From the NCBI GenBank assembly GCA_005503335.1, contig SCMQ01000017.1, positions 1 through 64,000 on the forward strand: DNA of 64,000 bases, read 5' to 3'. Of the stretch, positions 1 to 8,110 are shown piece by piece; position 1 is the stretch's first letter; each line of letters starts with the position of its first letter. The translations under genes were made by a program, and so were the position numbers. The notes below the pieces were generated by a model, which saw only the letters and a list, made by a program, of their open reading frames with translations, was not told where the DNA came from and searched no databases. This stretch comes from Comamonadaceae bacterium 2FH. Lineage in GTDB: Bacteria > Pseudomonadota > Gammaproteobacteria > Burkholderiales > Burkholderiaceae_C.

Positions 1-112
1 CTGGGAGTGCCAAGGCTGTCATGACCTCAAGCTCTCGAACCGCCCGGTGCGGACCCGCATGCCGGGTGGTGTGGCAGGGGTGCCTCCGATCATGGAGGCC
101 CCCTATGCCGAT
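1..112 (+). mobile_element. 3' end of a group II intron (domains V and VI)
   Basis: Positions 38-71 fold as a group II domain V: a 9-bp lower stem (39-47 with 62-70, one G-U pair), a 2-nt bulge on the 3' side (60-61), a 4-bp upper stem (48-51 with 56-59) and a GACC tetraloop. Positions 73-109 fold as domain VI: GGC/GCC, GGGG/CCCC and GCCTCC/GGAGGC pairs, with an unpaired A near 105 as the likely branch point. The intron would end near 112. The intron-encoded protein and the 5' part lie left of the window, so the class cannot be stated. The fold is seen directly; the identity follows from the known domain V shape. Nothing further is recognised from 113 to 260. Confidence 0.7.
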
Positions 113-260
113 TCCTGCTCTCTTCCTCAGCCACGCGGCCTTGCGTGACTTTTGGTCGCGCTACCCGTTCATCACCCGCAGCAGCGGGGCGCAGTCGCTG
201 CGCGACAAGCGCACCATCCGCAGGGCGAAAGCCTCATCTTGCCGGCTTCTGCCGGCGCTC

Positions 261-986
261 TCACGCCGCCGCACGCAGGGACAGCGGCGCGGACACGGCC
301 GCAAGCAGAGCGACAGCCAGCATCAGCTTCGCCGGCAAGCGGCCGGGCGCATGCAGCCCATACCAGGCCGAGACCACCGCGACGCCCAGGGCGATGCCGA
401 TCAGGTTGCAGAGAAAGAGCAGGGCGGAGCCACCTGCTGTCGCCAGGTCGGCGTGGGCCAGGCCCCAGCCACAGGTAGCCAGAGGCGGCATCAGCGCCGT
501 GGCGATCGCGACGCCGGCGAAGACCGAGGCCTCGGCGCGTACCAGGGCATAGCCGCCCGCGAGTCCCGAGAGCACAGCAATGCCGAGGTCGAGCAGGTTG
601 GGCTGCGTGCGGGACAGCAGCTCGCGCGTGGGGGCCGCGCCGGGCGCGAGCCAGGCGAGCAGCACCGCCAGCGCCAGCGCCGAAGCCGTGCCGACGACCA
701 GCGCCAGGACGCCGCGCGTCGCCATCGCCGCGTCCGCGCGCGCCAGCGCGACGCCCAACTGCACGATAGGCCCGAGCAGCGGCGCCATCAGCATGGCGCC
801 TATCACCACGGGGCCCGAATCCTGCAGCAGGCCGAGCATGGCGACGCCGCAGGACGCCAGGGTGAGGAAGAGGTAGCGGGGGCCGATCGCCCCTTCGGCG
901 CTCACGCGGCGCAGCACCGCGGCGGCGTCGACGCCGCGATGGCGTTCGCACCAGGCGCGCTGCCATGCATTGCGGCCCGGCTTCAT
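261..986 (-). CDS. DUF389 family membrane protein
   Basis: A 241-residue integral membrane protein of the DUF389 family, whose function is unknown. The soluble N-terminal ~35 residues are followed by about six hydrophobic segments. The segment GAMLMAPLLGPIVQLG and the later ATALMPPLATCG are typical family core sequences with prolines in helices. The start is the ATG at 986, which overlaps the stop of the upstream antiporter gene as ATGA, so translation is probably coupled. It is the last gene of the leftward operon that begins with the HD-GYP gene. A GCCGGC/GCCGGC hairpin at 241-256 lies just downstream but has no T-tract. Family assignment is firm; the role is only inferred to concern ion or osmotic homeostasis from its neighbours. 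Confidence 0.75.
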   Translation of the reverse strand: MKPGRNAWQRAWCERHRGVDAAAVLRRVSAEGAIGPRYLFLTLASCGVAMLGLLQDSGPVVIGAMLMAPLLGPIVQLGVALARADAAMATRGVLALVVGTASALALAVLLAWLAPGAAPTRELLSRTQPNLLDLGIAVLSGLAGGYALVRAEASVFAGVAIATALMPPLATCGWGLAHADLATAGGSALLFLCNLIGIALGVAVVSAWYGLHAPGRLPAKLMLAVALLAAVSAPLSLRAAA

Positions 987-2245
987 TCGGCACCCATCGC
1001 TCGGGGCGCCTTCAGGCGGTACAGGACCTGAAGGGCGAACGGCGGCAGCAGCGTGGTGATCGCCACCGTCGCCAGCAGTGCAGCGCTCACCGTGGTGTCG
1101 AGCAGTCCCTGGGTCGCGCCGAGCTGTACGAAGATCAGCCCGACCTCGCCGCGCGGCACCATGGCCAGGCCGATGGCGTGCTGCTGGCGCCGCGGCAGGC
1201 GCAGGACGAAGCCGGAGGCCCATTTGCCGGCCAGTGCCAGCACGACCAGCGTGGCCAGCAGGCTGGCGACCTTAGGGTCGGTCCAGGCCACGCTGCGCAG
1301 GTCCAGGCTCACGCCCACGAGCACGAAGAACACCGGCGCGAACAGGTGGACCAGCGGCCGTGTGTGGGTCTCGACCGCTTGGCTGAAGCCGGGGTCGGCG
1401 GCCAGCAGCCGGCGCAGCGTCGCGCCGAAGGGCAGGCGCAGCCCGGGCGGAATGTCGATGCGAAAGCCCCGTCCCAGCGCCAGGCCGGCGGCGAAGCCGC
1501 CCAGAATCACCGGCGCGCCCATGGCGTGGGCCAGCGCGCTGAAGGCCAGTACGGCGCTCACCACCAGGATCAGCAGCAGCGCCGGGGCCTCGTGCCGGCG
1601 CGCCAGGCCCGAGATCAGGCCGGCCGCGAGCTTGGCCGCCAGCGGCGCCAGCAGCACGAAGGCGAGCACGAAGAAGACGATACGCCCGACGCCGGCGGCC
1701 GAGAGCTGGCCCGTGCTGGCGAACTGAGCCAGCACCGCCAGCGTGATCACGCCCAGCACGTCGTCGAGCACGGCGGCGCCGAGCACCACCTGGGCCTCGG
1801 GCGAACCGTCGCGGCCCAGGTCCTTGAACACGCGCACCGTGATGCCTATGCTGGTCGCGGTCAGCGCGCCGCCGACGAACAGGCTGGTCGCGAGGGACAG
1901 ATCGAACAGCCAGTAGGCGCCGACGAAGCCCAGCGCGAACGGCAGCACGAAGCCCGCCAAGGCCACCGCCACCGATTGCGCGCCGCTGCGCCGCAGCCGC
2001 GACAGGTCGGTGTCCATGCCGACCTCGAACAGCAGCAGCACCACGCCGATTTCGGCCAGCGCCGTCAAGGTGGGCGCGGGCGTGACCCAGCCCAGCAGCG
2101 TGGGGCCGAGCAGGATGCCGGCCGCCAGCTCGCCGATCACCGCCGGGATGCCCAGCCGCGCAGCCAGCGCGCCGAGCAGGCCGGCCGCCAGCCAGACCGC
2201 GGCCAGGGTGAGAAACAGGGCTTCGATCGAAAGAGGGGGCGCCAT
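983..2245 (-). CDS. CPA2-type cation/proton antiporter (Kef-like membrane domain)
   Basis: A 420-residue polytopic membrane protein with about 12 hydrophobic segments, the size of a stand-alone Na+/H+ exchanger domain. Typical family features are visible: an early GIPAVIGELAAGILLGP stretch, the LLLFEVGMDTDL segment (residues ~70-82), ALTATSIGITVRVF, and VVLGAAVLDDVLGVI with the paired acidic residues expected in the ion-binding site of CPA2 antiporters. There is no C-terminal RCK/TrkA-N domain, unlike KefB/KefC, so nucleotide or glutathione gating is not expected. The start at 2245 is one base past the stop of the upstream MscS gene, and its stop overlaps the start of the DUF389 gene. The transported cation (K+ or Na+) cannot be read from sequence. 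Confidence 0.85.
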   Translation of the reverse strand: MAPPLSIEALFLTLAAVWLAAGLLGALAARLGIPAVIGELAAGILLGPTLLGWVTPAPTLTALAEIGVVLLLFEVGMDTDLSRLRRSGAQSVAVALAGFVLPFALGFVGAYWLFDLSLATSLFVGGALTATSIGITVRVFKDLGRDGSPEAQVVLGAAVLDDVLGVITLAVLAQFASTGQLSAAGVGRIVFFVLAFVLLAPLAAKLAAGLISGLARRHEAPALLLILVVSAVLAFSALAHAMGAPVILGGFAAGLALGRGFRIDIPPGLRLPFGATLRRLLAADPGFSQAVETHTRPLVHLFAPVFFVLVGVSLDLRSVAWTDPKVASLLATLVVLALAGKWASGFVLRLPRRQQHAIGLAMVPRGEVGLIFVQLGATQGLLDTTVSAALLATVAITTLLPPFALQVLYRLKAPRAMGAE

Positions 2246-2246
2246 G

Positions 2247-3128
2247 TCAGAGCCTTTCCAGTCCGAGCAGGCGCGCGTGCCCCGGGTTGCGCAGCAGCAG
2301 GGTCGCCAGCCGGTCGCGCACCTCCGAGCGATGCGCCGCGGCGGTCACGTAGCGCACCGTGCATTCCAGCCCCTCGCGCCTGAGCGCAAAGCGCACCTGG
2401 GGGCGGGTCTCGGTGTCGGCGATCAGCGCTTCGCGCGACAGCGTTCGCAGCCTGGTGTGCGCGGCGGCGATGTGCTCGCCGCTGGCCCGCGAGGCCGCCA
2501 GCAGCAGCACGCTGCGCACGCTCTCCAGGTCCACGCCTTGCGGCAGCGGCAGGCGAAGCTCGTCCCACAGGAAGGGGAAGCGGCCGGACTCGTTGTACAC
2601 GGGCAGCTTCAGCGCCGCACTGTTGGCGATGCGCACGATGCGGCCGTTGTACTGGTCGGCGTCGACCCAGTCGCCGGTCTCCATCAAGCTGGTGCGCAGC
2701 ACGCCGATGTCGATCACGTCGCCGCTGATGCCGTCGATGCGGATGCGGTCGCCCACCTTGTACAGGCGGCCGAAGGAGATCGCGAGCCAGCCGGCCACGC
2801 TGGCAACCACCTCCTGCAGCGCCAGCGCGATGCCCGCGCCGGCCACGCCCAGCGCGACCACCAGGCCGCGCAGCTGCTCGTCGAACACCACGGCGAGGTA
2901 GAGCGCGCCGGCGAGGTAGCCGACAAAACTCACCAGCTTGCGGCTGCGGTAGCGCGCCGGGTCATGCTCGATCCACCGGTCCAGCGCGCGCCTTGCGGTC
3001 CGGGTCAGCAGGGCGATCAGTCCCAGTCCGAGCGCGACGGCGACCACGCGGCTGGCCATGGGATGCGCCAGCGCTTCGCGCATCCAGCCGGCGCTGGCTT
3101 CTTGCAGCAGGGGGGCGATCGCGCTCAT
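2247..3128 (-). CDS. MscS-family mechanosensitive channel, short form
   Basis: A 293-residue MscS-type channel protein. Three hydrophobic segments are followed by a pore-lining helix rich in Gly and Ala (VVALGVAGAGIALALQEVV), then the beta domain (residues ~140-190, with YKVGDRIRIDGISGDVIDIG) and an alpha/beta C-terminal domain. These are family hallmarks. The ATG at 3128 overlaps the stop of a second, longer MscS gene (ATGA), so the two are probably co-translated. Family members release solutes on hypo-osmotic shock. Two unlike paralogues in tandem could form separate channels with different gating or a mixed channel; that is inference. Confidence 0.88.
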   Translation of the reverse strand: MSAIAPLLQEASAGWMREALAHPMASRVVAVALGLGLIALLTRTARRALDRWIEHDPARYRSRKLVSFVGYLAGALYLAVVFDEQLRGLVVALGVAGAGIALALQEVVASVAGWLAISFGRLYKVGDRIRIDGISGDVIDIGVLRTSLMETGDWVDADQYNGRIVRIANSAALKLPVYNESGRFPFLWDELRLPLPQGVDLESVRSVLLLAASRASGEHIAAAHTRLRTLSREALIADTETRPQVRFALRREGLECTVRYVTAAAHRSEVRDRLATLLLRNPGHARLLGLERL

Positions 3129-4408
3129 GGTGCAGGGGCCTCGGTTGGCCCGACCAGCGCAACGCGCAGCGGCGTCGTCTCGCCCACGGGCGGGGCGTCC
3201 GGGCGCGCCGCGCGGCTGCCGTCGCGCAGCGCGGTGTAATGCGCCGAGGTGATCTCGATGCCGGCGCGGTGGAACGTGTCTTGTATGTTGGCGCGCAGCT
3301 CCGAATAGATGCCGGCCATGCCGTTGGACTCGCGCGTGTAGGCGTTGATCGTGTAGCGGGCGTAGAAATCGTCGAGCCCGCTTTGCAGTACATAGGGCGC
3401 GGGGTCCTGCAGCACATGGCCGGTCTGGCGCGCCGCCTCGATCAGCAGCTCGTGCACCCGGCGCCAGGGCACGTCGTAGCCTATCGTCACCTGCTCGTGC
3501 AGGATCAGGCCGGGGCCTTCGGCGGCGGCGCTGTAGTTGAAGATGTGCTCGGCCAGCACCCGGGCGTTGGGCACGGTCACGTCCACGTTCTTGATGGTGC
3601 GTATGCGCGTGGCCAGCAGGGCGCGGCCGACCACGTCGCCCTCGGTGTCGGCGATGCGCACCCGGTCGCCGATGCGGAACGCGTGCGTGTAGGTGAGGAT
3701 GGTGCCGGCGACGAGGTTGGAGACCGCGCCGCTGGAGCCCAGCGAGAACAGCACGCCGAGGAAGATCGAGATGCCCTCGAAGGCCGGCGTGCCGGCGCCC
3801 GGCAGGTAGGGGAAGGCCATCACCGCGGCGAAGGCGATGAGCAGGAAGCGAACGATGCGGTAGGTCGGCGCGGCCCATTCGGCCGGGAAGCCCGGCAGCC
3901 GTATCGTCTGCTTGCCGAGTTCGGCGAAGCCGAAGCGCGTGATCCGGATCAGCGCGAAGGCGATGAAGCCCACCGTGACGATGAAGAGCAGCCGCGGCAG
4001 GTAGTCGAGCATGGCGGCACCCGCGGATCGCAGCGGGTCGAGCGCATGGGCCAGCAGCAGCCGCGCCAGCTCGCGCGTGCCAGGCAGCAGGCTGAACAAG
4101 GCCAGGGCCCAGGCCCACAGGGCCGCGGCGGCCAGCAGGCCGTGCATGGCGCGCACCAGTGCTGCGAGGCCGCCCAGCACCTGCCGGCCGGCCAGCGGAT
4201 TGGGGCGCTTGAGCAGTTCGGTTCCGGGCTGCTGGGGCGGTGTGGCCTGCAGCGCGGGCCGCTCGTGGATGGCCCGGGTGATGCGCCGCGCGAGCCGGCG
4301 CAGCCCCCACAGTAGCGCGATCAGCAGCAGCGTGGCGGCGGCGGCAAGCAGCAATGCGTGGGGTGCCGGGTGGGGTGGGGAGACGAAGTCCAGCAGCAGG
4401 ATGTTCAC
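3125..4408 (-). CDS. MscS-family mechanosensitive channel, long form
   Basis: A 427-residue MscS-family protein. Hydrophobic segments lie at about residues 15-35, 85-105, 140-160 and 190-210, followed by a pore helix region (ISIFLGVLFSLGSSGAVSNL) and the beta domain with FRIGDRVRIADTEGDVVG. The C-terminal domain includes DDFYARYTINAYTRES, a stretch common in bacterial MscS homologues. It is longer than E. coli MscS (286 residues) because of extra N-terminal membrane segments. The start overlaps the stop of the HD-GYP gene (ATGA at 4405-4408) and the stop overlaps the start of the short MscS. It is therefore expressed from the HD-GYP promoter unless internal promoters exist. Confidence 0.88.
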   Translation of the reverse strand: MNILLLDFVSPPHPAPHALLLAAAATLLLIALLWGLRRLARRITRAIHERPALQATPPQQPGTELLKRPNPLAGRQVLGGLAALVRAMHGLLAAAALWAWALALFSLLPGTRELARLLLAHALDPLRSAGAAMLDYLPRLLFIVTVGFIAFALIRITRFGFAELGKQTIRLPGFPAEWAAPTYRIVRFLLIAFAAVMAFPYLPGAGTPAFEGISIFLGVLFSLGSSGAVSNLVAGTILTYTHAFRIGDRVRIADTEGDVVGRALLATRIRTIKNVDVTVPNARVLAEHIFNYSAAAEGPGLILHEQVTIGYDVPWRRVHELLIEAARQTGHVLQDPAPYVLQSGLDDFYARYTINAYTRESNGMAGIYSELRANIQDTFHRAGIEITSAHYTALRDGSRAARPDAPPVGETTPLRVALVGPTEAPAP

Positions 4409-5172
4409 TGCACGGCCTCCTGCACGGGGCGCGGAGCGATGTCGCCGGCGTTGATCGCCTCGCGCAACTCGAGCAGCTGTCGGCTGGCGCCGAAGAAGGC
4501 GCTCAGCACCGCCGGGTCGAAATGCCTGCCTGAGCCTTCGCGCAGCAGCCTGAAGGCCAGCTCGTCCGGCATGGCCGGGCGGTAGCAGCGGTCCGAGGTC
4601 AGCGCGTCGAAGCAGTCGGCCACGGCGACGATGCGCGCGCTCAGCGCGATCTCCTGGCCACGCCGTCCGTCGGGGTAGCCGGCGCCGTCGAACTGTTCAT
4701 GGTGCTGCAGCGCCACCTCGGCGGCCATCTCGAACAGCGGGCTGTCGCTGCCGGCGAGCAGCGAGGCGCCGATCTGCGGGTGGCTGCGCATCACCCGGCG
4801 CTCTTCTTCGCTCAGCGGTCCGGCCTTTTGCAGGATGCGGTCCGGCACGGCGATCTTGCCGATGTCGTGCAGCCGGCTGGCATAGAGCAGCACCTCGCAC
4901 CAGGCGGCCGGCTGGCCCATGGCTTGCGCGATCGCGGCCGAATAGTGGCCCATGCGCACGATGTGCGCGCCGGTATCGCTGTCCTTGTGCTCGACAGCCG
5001 CCGCCAGGCGCAGCAGGGCATCGAGCCGCGAGGCCTTCAGGGCGTGGCGCGCGGCATTGCGCTGCTCGCGCAGCTGGCGCAGATCCTCTGCATAGCGCGC
5101 GGATTGCCGGCGCAGCATCAGCTGCTCGGACATGTCTATGGGTTGGTTGTCAGTGAGGTAGGGCATGGGCAT
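4405..5172 (-). CDS. HD-GYP domain protein, probable cyclic-di-GMP phosphodiesterase
   Basis: A 255-residue cytoplasmic protein. Residues ~20-45 are a charged helix, probably coiled coil, and ~50-240 are an HD-GYP domain with HD at 102-103, K106, H131, HH at 157-158 and the diagnostic DGAGYP at 162-167. All metal ligands expected for an active enzyme appear present. HD-GYP enzymes hydrolyse cyclic-di-GMP. No sensory domain is attached, so control is probably transcriptional or by partner proteins. The start is taken at 5172 or the in-frame ATG at 5166, because the longer reading frame beginning at 5223 would start upstream of the predicted -10 element. It is the first gene of the MscS-MscS-antiporter-DUF389 operon. 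Confidence 0.88.
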   Translation of the reverse strand: MPMPYLTDNQPIDMSEQLMLRRQSARYAEDLRQLREQRNAARHALKASRLDALLRLAAAVEHKDSDTGAHIVRMGHYSAAIAQAMGQPAAWCEVLLYASRLHDIGKIAVPDRILQKAGPLSEEERRVMRSHPQIGASLLAGSDSPLFEMAAEVALQHHEQFDGAGYPDGRRGQEIALSARIVAVADCFDALTSDRCYRPAMPDELAFRLLREGSGRHFDPAVLSAFFGASRQLLELREAINAGDIAPRPVQEAVQ

Positions 5173-5213
5173 CTCGCATAAATGATAAAAATGGCGAAAA
5201 CATAGTTTTGCGT

Positions 5214-5242
5214 AATTTATCACTTTTATCAGTTAATGGCAA
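5214..5242 (-). promoter_or_regulatory. Sigma-70-type promoter of the HD-GYP/MscS operon
   Basis: On the minus strand TTGCCA (5237-5242) and TAAATT (5214-5219) are separated by exactly 17 bases, giving 5/6 and 4/6 matches to consensus. The predicted start near 5207 leaves a leader of about 35 bases before the ATG at 5172. Two TGATAAA-like elements lie in and beside the spacer, and a TGATAAAAATG element lies within the leader region at 5183-5193. Confidence 0.55.
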
Positions 5243-5286
5243 GACCCGAGCCCCGCAAGCGCCTGCTACAGGCGCGGCTATGCCTC

Positions 5287-7320
5287 CTATGCCTCAGCGG
5301 GTGGGTGCGGCTTGTCGGCGCCTGCGGCCGGCAGCCACAGCGTAACGTCGGCGCCGCGGCCGAGCGCCGACGCGACCTCGACGCTGCCTTGGTGAATCTC
5401 GAGGATCTCCTTGACCAGCGACATGCCCAGCCCCGTGCCGGGGATGGCCCCCGAGTCGTCGGCCCGGTAGAAGCGCTCGAAGATGCGCGTCGACTGTTCG
5501 GGGGTCATGCCTATGCCCTGGTCGCGCACGGCGATGCCGACCTCGAGCCGTCCCTCGCGCGTGCGGGTGCAGGTGCGCAGCTCGATGGCCCCGCCCTGGG
5601 GCGAGTATTTGTAGGCGTTGGTCAGCACGTTCAGCAAGGCCTGCTCGAGCTTGTCGGCGTCCACCTCCACCTCGGGCAGCGCGCCGCCGGTCTGAAGCGC
5701 GACCGGCCGCGGGTCGCCCGGCACGATCAGGTGGTGCACCGTGGCGTCGATGATGGGCTGCAGGGGCTGGCGCCGCAGCTGGAAGTCCTTGCCCTGGCGC
5801 GCCTCGATGCGCGCCAGGTCGAGCAGTTCGTTGACCAGCCGCACCAGGTTGGACGACTGGCGGTAGATGGTCTGCAGCAGGTCGCGGCGCGTCTCCTCGT
5901 CGAAATCGCGCTTGAGCAGCAGCTCCGAAAAACCGTGGATGCTGGCCATCGGCGTGCGCAGTTCGTGGGCCGCGGTGGACAGGAACTCGGTCTTCATGCG
6001 GTCGAGCTCGGCGGCCTGGGTGATGTCCTGGAAATAGACCACCCGCCCGAGATGGCGGCCTTCGTCGTCGCGCAGCCGGCGCACCGAACGCCTGGCTGCC
6101 GTGAAGCGCGGCTGCTGGCGCGAGAGGATGTCGCCTTCGCCGTCGTCGAGTGCCGCGATCGGCATGTAGGGACGCTCGCCGTCGCACATCGAGGCCAGCA
6201 TCGCGTCGAAGTCGGTCTCGCTCATGCCATTCAGGTCCTGCTCGTCGCAGCCGCACATGCGCAGGAAGGCCGGGTTGGCGAAGCTGAGCCGGCCCCGCTC
6301 GTCGAAGGCGACGAAGCCATCCGGGCTCAGCTGGATGATGGCGCGCAGGCTCTGCGTCAACCTTTGCAATTGCGCCTGCGCCTGCTTGCGCTGGCCGATG
6401 TCGCGCGCGATCACGCTGTACAGGCGCCTTCCCACGAGGGCGATTTCGGCCACCGTCAGCTCGATCGGAAGGGCGCTGCCGTCCTTGCGCCTGGCGGCGA
6501 CCTCGCTGCCGCGGCCGATCAGGTCGGCGGGGACCAGCCCCAGGCTCTCGAGCAGCGGCTTGATGTCGGCGCCCAGCGCCTCGTCCCGGCTCCAGCCGAA
6601 GATGCGCTCGGCGGCCGGGTTGAAGCTCTCGATGCGCCCCTGGTCGTCGATCGTGATGATGGCGTCGGCGGCTGTGTCGAGCACGGCCTTGTGGCGCGTC
6701 TCGCTCTCCCGCAGCGCGGCCATCACCGCCAGGCGCTCGCGATCGCTGCGGAAGGCCTCGATGATCTGGCCGCAGCTGCGCACCAGCGGTTGCAGGTAGG
6801 CGAGCAGCGCCTCGTCGTAGCCGCCGGGCCGGTTGGCCAGGCCGATCAGCCCCACCATCTGTCCGCCCGCGTGCACCGGCAGGCCCAGGTAGGCGTCCAG
6901 GGAAGGATGGCCGCGCGCGATGCCGCCGCTGCGCGGATCGCGTGACGGCGTGTTGCTGATGACCGCCTCGCCGCTGCGCAGTGACACGCCGAACAGCGTG
7001 TCGAGGTTGCGAAACAGCATGCCGCTGCCATGCGCGTGCGCCTCGTACATCGCACGCGACGTCTCGTTCCAGGCGATGTTGCTGAGCGCCAGCGTGTTCA
7101 GGTAGGGCGTGCTGTCGGCCTCGCGCAGCACCTCGCCGACGAAGCCGTAGGCGCTGTCGGTCACGCGCAGCAGCGTGTCCAGCATCGAGTCGAACACCCG
7201 GCGCGGCTCGGCGTCGCGTATGAACAGCGACTGGATCTCGGTGATGGCGTCCAGCAGCCGATGGCTGCGCATCAGCTCCTGCTCGCGCTTGGCGAGTTCG
7301 GCGCGGGTTCGTTCGACCAT
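5287..7320 (-). CDS. Soluble hybrid-input histidine kinase (GAF-PAS-PAS-HisKA-HATPase)
   Basis: A 677-residue sensor kinase without membrane segments. A short coiled coil (1-20) is followed by a GAF domain (~28-190), a PAS domain (~205-320, FNPAAERIFGWSRDEALG), a second PAS (~325-440), a HisKA domain with the phospho-acceptor in AAHELRTP (H452), and an HATPase domain (~540-665; NVLTNAYKYS, DQGIGM, GTGLGMSLV). All catalytic boxes look intact. Its GAF domain resembles those that sense small molecules or light, but the ligand is unknown. It lies 34 bases downstream of the HTH-receiver gene on the same strand, so the two are probably cotranscribed. The likely partners are that protein and the receiver-only protein at 8111. 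Confidence 0.9.
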   Translation of the reverse strand: MVERTRAELAKREQELMRSHRLLDAITEIQSLFIRDAEPRRVFDSMLDTLLRVTDSAYGFVGEVLREADSTPYLNTLALSNIAWNETSRAMYEAHAHGSGMLFRNLDTLFGVSLRSGEAVISNTPSRDPRSGGIARGHPSLDAYLGLPVHAGGQMVGLIGLANRPGGYDEALLAYLQPLVRSCGQIIEAFRSDRERLAVMAALRESETRHKAVLDTAADAIITIDDQGRIESFNPAAERIFGWSRDEALGADIKPLLESLGLVPADLIGRGSEVAARRKDGSALPIELTVAEIALVGRRLYSVIARDIGQRKQAQAQLQRLTQSLRAIIQLSPDGFVAFDERGRLSFANPAFLRMCGCDEQDLNGMSETDFDAMLASMCDGERPYMPIAALDDGEGDILSRQQPRFTAARRSVRRLRDDEGRHLGRVVYFQDITQAAELDRMKTEFLSTAAHELRTPMASIHGFSELLLKRDFDEETRRDLLQTIYRQSSNLVRLVNELLDLARIEARQGKDFQLRRQPLQPIIDATVHHLIVPGDPRPVALQTGGALPEVEVDADKLEQALLNVLTNAYKYSPQGGAIELRTCTRTREGRLEVGIAVRDQGIGMTPEQSTRIFERFYRADDSGAIPGTGLGMSLVKEILEIHQGSVEVASALGRGADVTLWLPAAGADKPHPPAEA

Positions 7321-7354
7321 GCTGCCTCCTGATCGGCGGCCGGCGGCGCGTGGC

Positions 7355-7954
7355 TCAGGCCGGCTGGGGGCGCCGCATCGGGCGGGCCAGCCGTTCGCGC
7401 ACGATGCGCTCCAGTTCCGAGAAGGGCACGGGCTTGGTGAAGATGCGCACGTCGGGCGGCAGGCCGCCGCGGTCGGCGATCTCCGCGCGGCCCAGCGCCG
7501 TCACGGCCACGATTTCCATGTCGGCGAAGTCCGGGCTGGCGCGCAGAGTGCGGATCATGCGGAAGCCGTCCATGCCCGGCATGTTGAGGTCGGTCACCAG
7601 CAGGTCGGGGCGCTGCTCGCCGATGCGGATCAGCGCGTCGAAGCCGTTGTTCGCCGTGACCAGCGTCACGGGCAGTGCCCAGGCGGCGATCTGCAGCCGG
7701 TAGAGCTTCAGCAGGTCGGCCTCGTCCTCGACCACCAGCAGCTTGAACTGGCTGGGCGAGGGGCTGCCGAGCAGCTCGGCGCGGCGCTGCGCCAGCAGCT
7801 CGTCGATCGCTTCGCGCGGAATGCGGCGATGGCCGCCGGCCGTCTTCCAGGCGCGCAGCACGCCGCCTTCCACCCACAGCTGGACCGTGCGCAGCGAAAC
7901 GCCGAGGCGTTCGGCGGCTTCGCGCGTGCTGTACAGGGTGTCGTCGTGGGCCAT
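7355..7954 (-). CDS. HTH_17/MerR-like DNA-binding domain followed by a receiver domain
   Basis: A 199-residue protein with a reversed architecture. Residues ~5-55 are an excisionase/MerR-like helix-turn-helix (STREAAERLGVSLRTVQLWV, then AGGHRRI), and ~70-190 are a CheY-like receiver with acidic pocket EDE, phospho-acceptor Asp in VTDLNMPGMDG, the Thr of VTA and the Lys of FTKPV. Most response regulators have the receiver first. The start is the ATG at 7954; the frame continues upstream to 8062, but there it would translate promoter-like AT-rich DNA. It is probably phosphorylated by the adjacent kinase and may control the divergent gene at 8111 and the exported-protein operon beyond; that target is inference. 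Confidence 0.85.
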   Translation of the reverse strand: MAHDDTLYSTREAAERLGVSLRTVQLWVEGGVLRAWKTAGGHRRIPREAIDELLAQRRAELLGSPSPSQFKLLVVEDEADLLKLYRLQIAAWALPVTLVTANNGFDALIRIGEQRPDLLVTDLNMPGMDGFRMIRTLRASPDFADMEIVAVTALGRAEIADRGGLPPDVRIFTKPVPFSELERIVRERLARPMRRPQPA

Positions 7955-8032
7955 GAAGTCGTGTCTTGCTGGGATCAAGCCTGCATTTTTGCACGAAATG
8001 GCACTTCTGAAACTGTGTCTATTAGTGAAAAT

Positions 8033-8063
8033 TTGACAAAGATGATAAAAATGAAAATACAAT
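8033..8063 (+). promoter_or_regulatory. Candidate promoter for the receiver-only gene
   Basis: TTGACA (8033-8038) and TACAAT (8058-8063) match consensus 6/6 and 5/6, but the spacer is 19 bases, longer than ideal. The spacer contains ATGATAAAAATG (8042-8053), the same 12-mer found in the HD-GYP leader at 5182-5193, so one regulator may bind both sites. The region is the divergent interval between the HTH-receiver gene and the gene at 8111. Confidence 0.45.
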
Positions 8064-8110
8064 TCGCCGTATCCGATGTCTTTGTTTCACCCCATCCGAC
8101 CATTCATGCC

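Noticed and set aside
5173-5223. N-terminal extension of the HD-GYP protein; similar FYHLC peptide before the HTH-receiver protein
   Set aside because: The similarity is at DNA level, through the shared TGATAAAAATG element in promoter regions. Translating it gives a false common peptide.
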